Below, piece by piece: positions 1-6,158 of a stretch of DNA of 14,423 nucleotides. Location of the stretch: the NCBI GenBank assembly GCA_014874425.1, contig JACWAG010000105.1:1-14423 (forward strand), given 5' to 3'. Made by a program: the position numbers and the translations under genes. Below the pieces are notes generated by a model. The model was given only the letters and a program-made list of their open reading frames with translations. It ran no database searches and was not told the origin of the DNA. The DNA is from Syntrophaceae bacterium (GTDB lineage: Bacteria > Desulfobacterota > Desulfomonilia > Desulfomonilales > Desulfomonilaceae). Numbering within the stretch: the first letter of the stretch is position 1; each line of letters starts with the position of its first letter.

Positions 1-121
1 CTTTTAAAGCTTCCGCTTGTTCAAAGCCGGTTAAAGCCTGATTTTTTCCGATTATTTTACCGTCCTTTTAAATGATGGCTTTTGTATTTTTAGCTCCACA
101 GTCGATTCCGGCGGTGATCAT
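1..121 (-). pseudogene. 5' part of BcrA/BadF-type activase gene, in-frame stop
   Basis: The minus strand from 121 reads MITAGIDCGAKNTKAII, then a TAA at 70-68, then stays open to the window edge as KDGKIIGKNQALTGFEQAEA. The GIDxGxxxTKxxI start is the phosphate-binding loop of the ASKHA ATPases that activate 2-hydroxyacyl-CoA dehydratases and benzoyl-CoA reductases (BcrA/BadF/BzdQ family). They use ATP hydrolysis to drive electron transfer through a bridging Fe4S4 cluster in anaerobes. A strong AAGGAGG ribosome binding site lies 8-9 bases upstream of the ATG, so the start is sound. The TAA stands where relatives usually carry Leu or a similar residue (one T-to-A change from TTA). The reading frame continues in phase beyond it, which argues for recent inactivation or a base-call error, not a wrong frame. 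Most of the gene lies outside the window, so its exact subfamily and fate cannot be told. Confidence 0.72.
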
Positions 122-429
122 TTTCTAAACCTCCTTCGAATTCGAGGGCCGGTGAAAATAACCCGGCATATGGATCTATTTATTATCTGCGCCTAATTCA
201 TGGATCTTTAGAAGACGAACCCGCGGCAAGGATGACGCTTCCTATGCATAAGACATCTCTCGTCTCCGCAGAGCAAATGATACACTTTTCTTGAGAGCTA
301 TAAGCTCTAACTGATTCCCAGCGGGCATTTTTCACGTGTGATCGATCCTTTTAATATCATTCGGAAACTTGCAACATTTTTGAGTTGGATTTAATATGGT
401 TTCAATTATCAGGGAGGTTTTATTTTGTC
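122..429. other. Intergenic region between divergent genes
   Basis: About 308 bases separate the activase start (minus) from the first plus-strand gene. I find no credible gene here. It contains a dyad AGAGCT-ATA-AGCTCT at 294-308 (6-bp arms, 3-base centre), a shorter hairpin GCCGG(N10)CCGGC at 148-167 that would lie in the leader of the minus-strand activase mRNA, and a weak sigma70-like element at 369-397. Whether the dyads are operators is unknown. Confidence 0.5.
369..397 (+). promoter_or_regulatory. Possible sigma70 promoter for the 430-1768 gene pair
   Basis: TTGCAA at 369-374 and TAATAT at 392-397 are separated by 17 bases. Each hexamer matches four of six consensus positions. Transcription would begin near 404, just ahead of the AGGGAGG at 411-417. 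This would exclude the TTG at 385 as a start. The match is only moderate. Confidence 0.3.
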
Positions 430-957
430 ATGGAAGAAGAAATTCTAGCCAATCCCGACATAAGCGCTGAATTCAGGACCTTTGAAGAGCTTCTTTTGGA
501 AAATTCAGGTCACGAACTGGAATATCTCGATTTGGTGTCAAAAGATCCATCGATAATGGACGCTGCGACACTCTCGTTTGCCATAAATAGTTTAGTGCGC
601 CTGTCTGGTCCGCTTATGGAGAAATTGGTGGAATCTCTGAACCAGGACTATTTGCCGGACCTCAAGGAAATCATTGAAACAAAAGGGATCGATTTGGATA
701 AAAAGCACGCCTCTAAACTCAAGAAAATTATTTTTGCGTTTCGAGATTCCAGTGACGAAGAAACAAAAGTAAACCTCGTAAAGGCATTACAAATCATGAC
801 GATTGTCAGGCAGCGTCGCCGCGTCACGTTGAACCTTGGAGAATCTTACAGAGCGCCTGACGAAGGGTGGCTGGACGAAGATTTTGGAGGGGACGAGGGC
901 ATTCTGGAAACCGTCAAAGCAGTAGAAGATCCTCGATGGAATCAACAGGAGGATTAG
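430..957 (+). CDS. Hypothetical acidic protein, first of a two-gene unit
   Basis: I do not recognise this 175-residue protein. It is rich in Glu and Asp, has no signal peptide or membrane segment, and looks mainly helical. A basic patch (RQRRR near residue 133) is followed by an acidic, Gly/Asp-rich C-terminus containing DEDFGGDEG. I place the start at ATG 430, because AGGGAGG lies at 411-417; the 12-base spacing is rather long. The frame stays open back to a TTG at 385, but that codon has no ribosome binding site. The stop is seven bases before the next gene, which also encodes an acidic protein, and both end before one terminator. They are therefore probably co-transcribed and may act together. 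The protein is likely cytoplasmic. No function can be assigned. Confidence 0.72.
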   Translation: MEEEILANPDISAEFRTFEELLLENSGHELEYLDLVSKDPSIMDAATLSFAINSLVRLSGPLMEKLVESLNQDYLPDLKEIIETKGIDLDKKHASKLKKIIFAFRDSSDEETKVNLVKALQIMTIVRQRRRVTLNLGESYRAPDEGWLDEDFGGDEGILETVKAVEDPRWNQQED

Positions 958-964
958 AAGCTTT

Positions 965-1768
965 ATGCGATTGGAAAACTATCTAACTCCAATATCCGAA
1001 CAAGGCCATCGTGTCTTGGATCTAATGAAGGTGGATCATAAACATGCTTCCGAATTGTTGGAAAGCCTTCCACGGGAAGAACAGGTAAACCTGGTTTCAA
1101 ACGAGGCCCTGAACAACCCATTGAACGCTCAGGAACTTGTTTTTCTTCTTGATGATGATGAAGGCAAGAAGTTGGTCGATGAATTAGGAGATCGGACCCT
1201 TTTCCGTTTGATGAAGTCCCAGTGCTCAACACACATTGGAGTGCTATCACTTGTTGAGCCTAACCGCATACAATCGATCCTCGACCTTGATTCTGAACTG
1301 TTTTCGACAAAAGGGGTAACCGACCCTCAGACGGCGTATCATTGGCTGGTAAGTTTTCTTGAAGAAGATGAGGAAACATTTTCGAAGGTATTGAAGAGCC
1401 TAGACATCAAACTTGTGGCTTCCGCTTTCCAAGATAAAATGGTCCGTCCGGGGACAAATGTATCTTCGATGGTTTTGGAAGAAGATTCGGAAAGCGCTTT
1501 CGCCGCTGATTTTCTGATCAAACTAGACCGCGGAGAATTGAAACCGGACGATCTTGAACTCACTGATGAAGAAACTCTTGATATTCTTAAAAAGATCCAT
1601 CTTCTGGATGAAAATTATTTTGTCGAGTTGGTTTCGCTCATGATGCGCGAGGAAGATCTGAAAACCCGCACCGCCGAGGAAGCTCTATCGCGCATCAATG
1701 ATCAAGTCGGGGATATGAAAGACGCTGTTCAAGAGGCTGAAGACATGTTTGTCCCGTTGGATGATTGA
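965..1768 (+). CDS. Hypothetical acidic helical protein, second of the pair
   Basis: This is a 267-residue, very acidic, apparently all-helical cytoplasmic protein with no signal peptide or membrane span. I do not recognise the family. Segments such as ELLESLPREEQVNLVSN (about 30-46) resemble the short leucine-rich helix pairs of superhelical scaffolds such as the MgtE N-domain, but this is only a resemblance of pattern. There are no Cys/His clusters or nucleotide-binding loops that would suggest an enzyme. The start at ATG 965 is preceded by AGGAGG at 947-952, inside the end of the upstream gene and 12 bases away, the same long spacing as in that gene. The seven-base gap suggests an operon. 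The gene is followed by the strong hairpin terminator at 1802-1833. Confidence 0.78.
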   Translation: MRLENYLTPISEQGHRVLDLMKVDHKHASELLESLPREEQVNLVSNEALNNPLNAQELVFLLDDDEGKKLVDELGDRTLFRLMKSQCSTHIGVLSLVEPNRIQSILDLDSELFSTKGVTDPQTAYHWLVSFLEEDEETFSKVLKSLDIKLVASAFQDKMVRPGTNVSSMVLEEDSESAFAADFLIKLDRGELKPDDLELTDEETLDILKKIHLLDENYFVELVSLMMREEDLKTRTAEEALSRINDQVGDMKDAVQEAEDMFVPLDD

Positions 1769-1801
1769 ATGTGGGCGGGCAATTAATTGAGGTTATCAAT
1801 G

Positions 1802-1833
1802 ACAGTGGCGGCGAATAGGCCGCCACTGTTTTT
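1802..1833 (+). terminator. Rho-independent terminator
   Basis: ACAGTGGCGGC (1802-1812) and GCCGCCACTGT (1819-1829) form a perfect 11-bp GC-rich stem around the loop GAATAG, followed at once by a run of T (1829-1833). It ends the plus-strand pair. The stop codon of the convergent parvulin gene (1834-1832) lies in the T run. On the minus strand the hairpin has no good T tract, so it is probably efficient in one direction only. Confidence 0.9.
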
Positions 1834-2746
1834 AGTTCTTGGGTTTGTCTGTTGGAGAACCAGCTGGAGCGGTCCCGTCAGGTTTGGGAGTGTCATTTGG
1901 AAGCAGAATTTGAACGTTCATCTTTTTTCTTAGGGAATCCGCCAACTTCTCGTATTGTTCCTGCTGTTTCTGATACTTGAGTTGCTCTATAATATAGTCT
2001 TTTACTTGATCGAAGGAGGCTTCTTCAGCAGGCTTTTTGTCTTCCAGATAGAGTATGTGATAACCGAATTTAGTCTTTACAGGTCCTTCTATTTGACCCT
2101 TTTTCATTTGAAATGCGACTTCTTCAATCTCCGGAACTAGGCTACCCTTAGGCATCCAGCCTAAATCTCCCCCATTGGTTTTGCTGGGACAAATTGAAAC
2201 CTGGGACGCAACATCCGCAAATTTCTCTCCCTTTTTCAGTCTGGCAAGGACTTGTTTGGCGTCCTTTTCGTTATCCAACAATATGTGATGGAGTTTTACG
2301 CTCTCCGGAGTAGAAAATTCAGTCTTGTTTTGTTCAAAATATTTTTTCGCGTCCGCCTCAGTTGGCGCTGGGGTATTTTTTGTCGACTTGTCGAGAAGCA
2401 AACGGGCAAGAAGGTCGTTTCTGGTAAAATCCAGCAACTTCTGCGCGTCTGGAGACTTGTCTAGTCCTTCTTTCTCCGCCTCTGCCGCAAGAGCGTAAAT
2501 ATTGACGATATAATCGAGAGTCTGCCTTCTACCTTCCGGGGTCTGATAATAGTAACGGAATTTTTCAGGGACCGCGTTTGCCATCTGTTTCAGGTCCCCT
2601 TCAGTAATGGTTTTTGAACCTACTTTAGCCAACACTTGATCATCGGGTGGAGTTTTTGTCTGCTGTGCAAAAGCGCCTGGCGCGCATAGAAAAGCGCACA
2701 GGACAAAAACGCTCATAATTGGCCAAATATTACGTGAAGTTAGCAA
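1832..2746 (-). CDS. Exported parvulin-type peptidyl-prolyl isomerase (PpiC/SurA/PrsA-like)
   Basis: This 304-residue protein is predicted to catalyse cis-trans isomerisation of prolyl bonds and to help exported proteins fold in the periplasm. A signal peptide covers residues 1-27 (hydrophobic core IMSVFVLCAFLCAPGAFA, cleavage before QQ). Residues 35-145 form a SurA-like helical N-domain. The parvulin domain runs from about VKLHHILL (150) to FGYHILYLED (227), with the GGDLGW core at 192-197. A lysine-rich helix and a low-complexity Pro/Asp/Lys tail follow. The start is TTG at 2746: AAAGGAA lies seven bases upstream, while the in-frame ATG at codon 11 has no ribosome binding site. A near-consensus promoter lies at 2826-2854. 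The gene is transcribed away from the lipoprotein gene at 3121. Family assignment is firm; the client proteins are unknown. Confidence 0.93.
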   Translation of the reverse strand: MLTSRNIWPIMSVFVLCAFLCAPGAFAQQTKTPPDDQVLAKVGSKTITEGDLKQMANAVPEKFRYYYQTPEGRRQTLDYIVNIYALAAEAEKEGLDKSPDAQKLLDFTRNDLLARLLLDKSTKNTPAPTEADAKKYFEQNKTEFSTPESVKLHHILLDNEKDAKQVLARLKKGEKFADVASQVSICPSKTNGGDLGWMPKGSLVPEIEEVAFQMKKGQIEGPVKTKFGYHILYLEDKKPAEEASFDQVKDYIIEQLKYQKQQEQYEKLADSLRKKMNVQILLPNDTPKPDGTAPAGSPTDKPKN

Positions 2747-2825
2747 GTTTTTGTTCCTTTCTAATAAATTTTAGCATTGTTACAACTAACCTCTTGTGTT
2801 GCTTATATATTAGTCAGCAATGCGC

Positions 2826-2854
2826 GTTATAACACACGAGTTTTTTGCAGTCAA
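2826..2854 (-). promoter_or_regulatory. Sigma70 promoter of the parvulin gene
   Basis: Reading the minus strand, TTGACT (2854-2849) and TATAAC (2831-2826) are separated by exactly 17 bases. Each matches five of six consensus positions. Transcription would start near 2819, giving a leader of about 70 bases before the TTG start. The -35 box overlaps the left arm of the inverted repeat at 2853-2881. Confidence 0.75.
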
Positions 2855-2881
2855 ACCTTCTTGATAACTCACGGAAGGTTT
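2853..2881. repeat. Inverted repeat AAACCTTC...GAAGGTTT, possible operator
   Basis: AAACCTTC (2853-2860) is matched by its exact reverse complement GAAGGTTT (2874-2881) across 13 bases. The left arm touches the -35 box of the minus-strand promoter, and the repeat encloses most of a plus-strand candidate promoter. A regulator bound here could act on both directions. No T tract follows, so it is not a terminator. Confidence 0.5.
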
Positions 2882-2889
2882 CATATTTT
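2861..2889 (+). promoter_or_regulatory. Candidate plus-strand promoter toward the lipoprotein gene
   Basis: TTGATA (2861-2866, five of six) and TATTTT (2884-2889, four of six) are 17 bases apart. Transcription would begin about 225 bases before the gene, leaving a long leader. Weaker candidates lie nearer to the gene, so this is tentative. Confidence 0.3.
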
Positions 2890-3120
2890 AGCCAAAATGT
2901 GCTAATATAGTGGTTTCATTAGTTGTTACTCTCTTGAAGAGGGTTTTCGACGTTGAGTGGAAGAAAAAACATTGCGAATCTGTTTATATTTATATAGATA
3001 TAGTGAAATATGATGGCTTGCGCTGGTTGACGAGAGTGGCTAATATATCAACAATCATATAGCTGACCGTCTATCTGTTGACCAGGCGTCGAATGGCGCC
3101 GTATTAGAGGGTTTGTGGTC

Positions 3121-3759
3121 TTGATTGGTTTTCGTATCAATAAGTCATTAATTTATGGCCTGATTCTCTTGGCTACATTTTTCGGGCTGGTATCATGCGG
3201 TAGCCAGACCGGAGGGTTTGTTTCGACTGTCCCACCCAATCCGCCAAGCGCGCTAAGTTTTGAGAAAGTGGATCAAGGACTTCTAGTTACTTGGCGCCCG
3301 GTCCCGGGGGCGTTGAAATATACCTTGTTCTGGGGCCCTGAAAAATACGAATATAAAAAACTCGTAGAAACCAGGTCCCCTGCGGTTATCATCAAAGGAA
3401 TGCAGAATGGAGTCTTGAACTATTTCGCCGTAACATCCGCCTCAGCGCACGCTGAAAGTCGATTCTCTCATGAAGCTCCATTTATTTATGACTCGGACCC
3501 CAAGAACGCGCCATTGCATATGCAGAAGGCAATGAACCTGGTTACAAGTGGTCATGTCAAAGAAGCGCTTCTGCATGTTGGCGCCGCGATTGAACTCGAT
3601 TCCAGGAATCCTGAATATTATCGCGAGAGGGCCAAACTTAGAGAACAGCTTGGTTTGCAGAATGAGGCCAAGAAAGATTTGGCCATCGCGGAAAAACTTT
3701 ACATGAAAAAGCGCATATCTTTTAAGGAAACGCAAGCAGCCCCACCAGAAAACGACTAA
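3121..3759 (+). CDS. Lipoprotein with FN3-like and TPR-like regions
   Basis: The protein has a lipoprotein signal peptide: a hydrophobic stretch followed by the lipobox LVSC, after which Cys26 (Cys28 if counted from GTG 3115) would be lipidated. Next comes a fibronectin type III-like fold, roughly residues 38-120, with PPSALSFEKV, LLVTWRPVPGALKYTLFW and YFAVTSASA in the places typical of FN3 strands. The last third (about 130-205) holds two TPR-like helix pairs (HVKEALLHVGAAIELDSRNP, then a helix pair ending in EKLYMKK). Both modules bind proteins or glycans; no enzyme motif is present. I prefer TTG 3121 because AGAGGG (3106-3111) lies nine bases before it; the GTG at 3115 has only three bases. 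The protein would be anchored in the inner or outer membrane. The gene faces the parvulin gene, so a shared envelope role is possible. Confidence 0.82.
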   Translation: MIGFRINKSLIYGLILLATFFGLVSCGSQTGGFVSTVPPNPPSALSFEKVDQGLLVTWRPVPGALKYTLFWGPEKYEYKKLVETRSPAVIIKGMQNGVLNYFAVTSASAHAESRFSHEAPFIYDSDPKNAPLHMQKAMNLVTSGHVKEALLHVGAAIELDSRNPEYYRERAKLREQLGLQNEAKKDLAIAEKLYMKKRISFKETQAAPPEND

Positions 3760-3987
3760 AAAGTCTTCTTTTTTCTATTTTTCAGAAATGTTTTGGCGCC
3801 ACAAGCATGGAGTTTTTCTTATTGTTTCGTTGGTTCACGCGTCGAGTAAAACATGATTTTGTTCACCGTCCGCTTGAAATCCAAACCAAATCCTGCGATT
3901 ACTAAAAGATAAGAGTTTTCATAGGGACATCATCCCGAATTGTGGATTCTTATCGATTTCCTGACATCATGAGTGAGGCTATAACGT

Positions 3988-5163
3988 TTGCCGATCTGGT
4001 TATTTATAACTATTGCAATTTTGCTGACCACAATGATTTTGGAAATCGCTCGTTTGATTCCAGTTTTATTAAGAGGGCTCAAACTTGAATCCGATTTGGA
4101 TCTTCCCCAAGCTTCATCATCATGTCAGGCCACCGGCCGTTTGAGCATAATTGTTCCCGCGAAAGACGAAGAGACCAACATTAAGGCGTCGGTAGAATCG
4201 ATTCTTGCGTCATCCTACGACAATCTTGAAATAATTCTCGTAGATGATAGAAGCCATGATGAGACATGGCGATTGATGGAGCATTTGCAACAGAGTGACC
4301 ATCGAGTCAAAAGCGTCCAGATTGAAAAGTTACCTGCTGGATGGACTGGCAAGACCCATGCGATGTATGTTGGAGCCGGAGCAGCTTCTGGTGACATATT
4401 GCTGTTTACCGACGCGGACGCCCTTTTCTCTAAAGACCTTTTAGTAAGGGCTATGAGTTTTTTTATGTCTAGCCAGCTAGACATGTTAAGCTTAATTCCG
4501 GGTTTTAAACAATGGGGCTTTCTTGAGAAAGCGATTTATCCACACTTGGCGCTTGGTATCTCATTTTTTTACCCAATTACATCGGTGAATGATCCTCTGT
4601 CGGACGCTGCGGTTTCTTCAGGCTGTTTCATCATGATGTCCAGGAAATCCTATAATGAAGTTGGCGGATGGCGCAGTCTCAAAGATCGAATTACCGAAGA
4701 CATCGCTATGTCGAGATCTGTCAAAGCCTTGGGTCTGAAGTTGCACGTGGGTCGCTCGGATCTTGTTCAGACAAAACCATTCGATAGTCTTTCTGAATTG
4801 GTTCGATTTTGGCGACGAACATTTTGTGGAGGTTTGGAAAATAGTCCGATCAAAGTCATTAGGTTATGGCTTAACTATGCGCCTCTTTTGATCCCGTTCG
4901 GTCTGGTGGTTTATTTTGCTGCAAAAATGGCTACTAATGGTAATATTGCTTTAGATGAGTCAATACTATTTGTCATGAGCATAATGACTATTCTTACAAT
5001 TGAAATCCCTTTCGGGATTTTTTTGAAACATTATCATGGCAGATGGTTGTATACTCTGTTATCTCCCTTAGGGGTTTTTACTGGTTTTTGGATTGCTACC
5101 TGGGTATTGTTCACGAAAATGCTTGATATTGGAATAGAATGGAGAGGGTCTGTTTATAAGTAA
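3988..5163 (+). CDS. Membrane glycosyltransferase, family 2 (HpnB/CrtQ-like)
   Basis: This 391-residue inner-membrane enzyme is predicted to transfer a sugar from a nucleotide sugar to a lipid-like acceptor. An N-terminal membrane helix (3-29) precedes the GT2 fold: SIIVPAKDEETN (53-64), VDDRS (85-89), the metal-binding DxD as TDAD (141-144), the ED base pair (237-238) and RFWRR (273-277). Two or three C-terminal membrane segments (about 296-312, 325-345, 355-378) follow, ending in IEWRGSVY, a WRG-x-x-Y close also seen in HpnB (hopanoid-associated) and CrtQ (carotenoid) enzymes. GWTGKTHA (118-125) fits the same group. The start is TTG 3988, with GTGAGG nine bases upstream; an ATG at 3969 is in another frame. 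No hopanoid or carotenoid genes lie nearby, so the acceptor is unknown. Confidence 0.88.
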   Translation: MPIWLFITIAILLTTMILEIARLIPVLLRGLKLESDLDLPQASSSCQATGRLSIIVPAKDEETNIKASVESILASSYDNLEIILVDDRSHDETWRLMEHLQQSDHRVKSVQIEKLPAGWTGKTHAMYVGAGAASGDILLFTDADALFSKDLLVRAMSFFMSSQLDMLSLIPGFKQWGFLEKAIYPHLALGISFFYPITSVNDPLSDAAVSSGCFIMMSRKSYNEVGGWRSLKDRITEDIAMSRSVKALGLKLHVGRSDLVQTKPFDSLSELVRFWRRTFCGGLENSPIKVIRLWLNYAPLLIPFGLVVYFAAKMATNGNIALDESILFVMSIMTILTIEIPFGIFLKHYHGRWLYTLLSPLGVFTGFWIATWVLFTKMLDIGIEWRGSVYK

Positions 5164-5180
5164 GAAAGCCGGAGAAAAAC

Positions 5181-5210
5181 TTGACCCTGCAAACTTTTTG
5201 TTGGTATCAT
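5181..5210 (+). promoter_or_regulatory. Sigma70 promoter for the PsbP-like gene
   Basis: TTGACC (5181-5186) and TATCAT (5205-5210) are separated by 18 bases; each matches five of six consensus positions. The expected start near 5217 gives a leader of about 38 bases to ATG 5255 and rules out the upstream in-frame start at 5198. Confidence 0.65.
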
Positions 5211-5254
5211 TCCGCGCTGTTCGGATCAGTCCCTTGACAAAGGAGACACACCAC

Positions 5255-6112
5255 ATGAGGAAAGATCGTTTTTGGTTGACCAAAACATGCGCCATAGTGG
5301 CGACATTTTTGATTTTCCTGGTTCCGGTATCCACCTTCGCCGCTGATTTCAAGACATTTGACAGCGATGAATACGGATTTTCCATGAAATATCCAGCCAC
5401 ATGGATCAAGATTGATAAGCCGCAAGGGAATTATTATGTGGTATTTCAAGATCCAGACCTAACTGACAATTTTAGGGCTAAAATTCACGTCGCGGCGCAC
5501 AAACCCGTCAACGACCCGCTGAATGTTTTTCTTCAGGAATTGCGAAATGGTATAACGGATCTCCAGAAGGGTACTGGCACGGCAAAAGAAAAGCAGGAAG
5601 TGCGCATCCTCGATGAAGGCGAGTTCAAATGTGGGGTTCCTGGCGCTTATTATTTTTTCATCCAGGCTTACGAAAATAGCCCCAAAACATGGATGGACAT
5701 TGTCATAGTTTTCTACAAACTCGATCAGACCCTCATAAGGGTTTCGTGTCTGGCTCCATCCAAAAGTATGGAAAAGTTTCACGAATTATTTAATGAGGTT
5801 CTGACATCAGTCCATTTCAAAACCGCGGCGCCAGCATCTAACCAAAATGTTCAGCAAAAGGAGGCCCCCGGCGCGCCGGTTCAAGCGAAGCCAAGCGCTC
5901 CTGCCCCAGTTGAGGCTTCTCCTCAGTCTGCGGCCCCTGCTCCTCAACAACAACAACCAGCTCAACAACCAGCTCAACCACCATCATCAGTTAGACAGGA
6001 TTCCACTCCGGTTCCTCCTCCTGGACCAGCCCCCGCAGGACCAGCGCAAAGACCAGGTCCAAGGGGACCAGCGCGTGATTCAGACCGACCCGCTACTGGA
6101 ATTGTGAACTGA
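5255..6112 (+). CDS. Exported PsbP/DcrB-like protein with Pro/Gln-rich tail
   Basis: This 285-residue protein starts at ATG 5255 with AAAGGAG nine bases upstream. A signal peptide spans residues 1-29 (core TCAIVATFLIFLVPVSTFA, cleavage before ADF). The mature part begins FKTFDSDEYGFSMKYPATW, the opening of the Mog1/PsbP-type alpha-beta fold found in PsbP, DcrB and many bacterial exported proteins of unknown role. The domain ends near LTSVHFKTAAP (about residue 192). The remaining 90 residues or so are a disordered tail rich in Pro, Ala and Gln, partly built from short DNA repeats, ending in an Arg/Pro/Gly stretch. Such tails often cross the wall or bind other proteins. I see no catalytic residues. 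It probably sits in the periplasm. The fusion gene follows 46 bases downstream and may be co-transcribed. Precise function is not known. Confidence 0.82.
   Translation: MRKDRFWLTKTCAIVATFLIFLVPVSTFAADFKTFDSDEYGFSMKYPATWIKIDKPQGNYYVVFQDPDLTDNFRAKIHVAAHKPVNDPLNVFLQELRNGITDLQKGTGTAKEKQEVRILDEGEFKCGVPGAYYFFIQAYENSPKTWMDIVIVFYKLDQTLIRVSCLAPSKSMEKFHELFNEVLTSVHFKTAAPASNQNVQQKEAPGAPVQAKPSAPAPVEASPQSAAPAPQQQQPAQQPAQPPSSVRQDSTPVPPPGPAPAGPAQRPGPRGPARDSDRPATGIVN
5945..5980 (+). repeat. Short tandem repeats in the Pro/Gln-rich tail
   Basis: A CAA run leads into two perfect copies of the 12-base unit CAACAACCAGCT (5951-5962 and 5963-5974), then a partial third. Downstream, GGACCAGC occurs three times (6023-6030, 6038-6045, 6065-6072). 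All stay in frame, so slippage by whole units would change tail length without breaking the gene. Confidence 0.7.
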
Positions 6113-6158
6113 TTGAGTATTCACATTACGCGGACCCTTCATGTGAGGTTTTGACCTT

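Larger units (their letters stand above)
2747..3120. other. Divergent regulatory region, parvulin gene / lipoprotein gene
   Basis: This gap of about 374 AT-rich bases has no convincing gene on either strand. It holds the minus-strand promoter at 2826-2854, an inverted repeat at 2853-2881 and a candidate plus-strand promoter at 2861-2889. The octamer CTAATATA occurs three times: 2806-2813 on the minus strand, 2902-2909 and 3040-3047 on the plus strand. A second weak plus-strand candidate is TTGACG (3027-3032), 17 bases, AACAAT (3050-3055). The rest shows nothing I can name. Confidence 0.55.

Noticed and set aside
385..429. Upstream extension of the first hypothetical gene to TTG 385
   Set aside because: No ribosome site precedes 385, while AGGGAGG lies before ATG 430, and a candidate promoter would start transcription after 385.
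963..1250. 95-codon open frame on the minus strand
   Set aside because: It lies wholly within the plus-strand gene at 965-1768, has no ribosome site and reads like a shadow frame, rich in Pro, His and Cys.
3754..3774. Possible terminator after the lipoprotein gene
   Set aside because: GACT-AAAA-AGTC followed by a T-rich run looks suggestive, but the stem is four base pairs or almost all A:T, too weak to call.
3969..3987. ATG 3969 as the glycosyltransferase start
   Set aside because: It is in a different frame from the glycosyltransferase; the TTG at 3988 is the in-frame start with a fitting ribosome site.
6121..6146. TCACAT...ATGTGA dyad before the fusion gene
   Set aside because: Six-base arms 14 bases apart next to the ribosome site could be an operator, but there is nothing else to support it.
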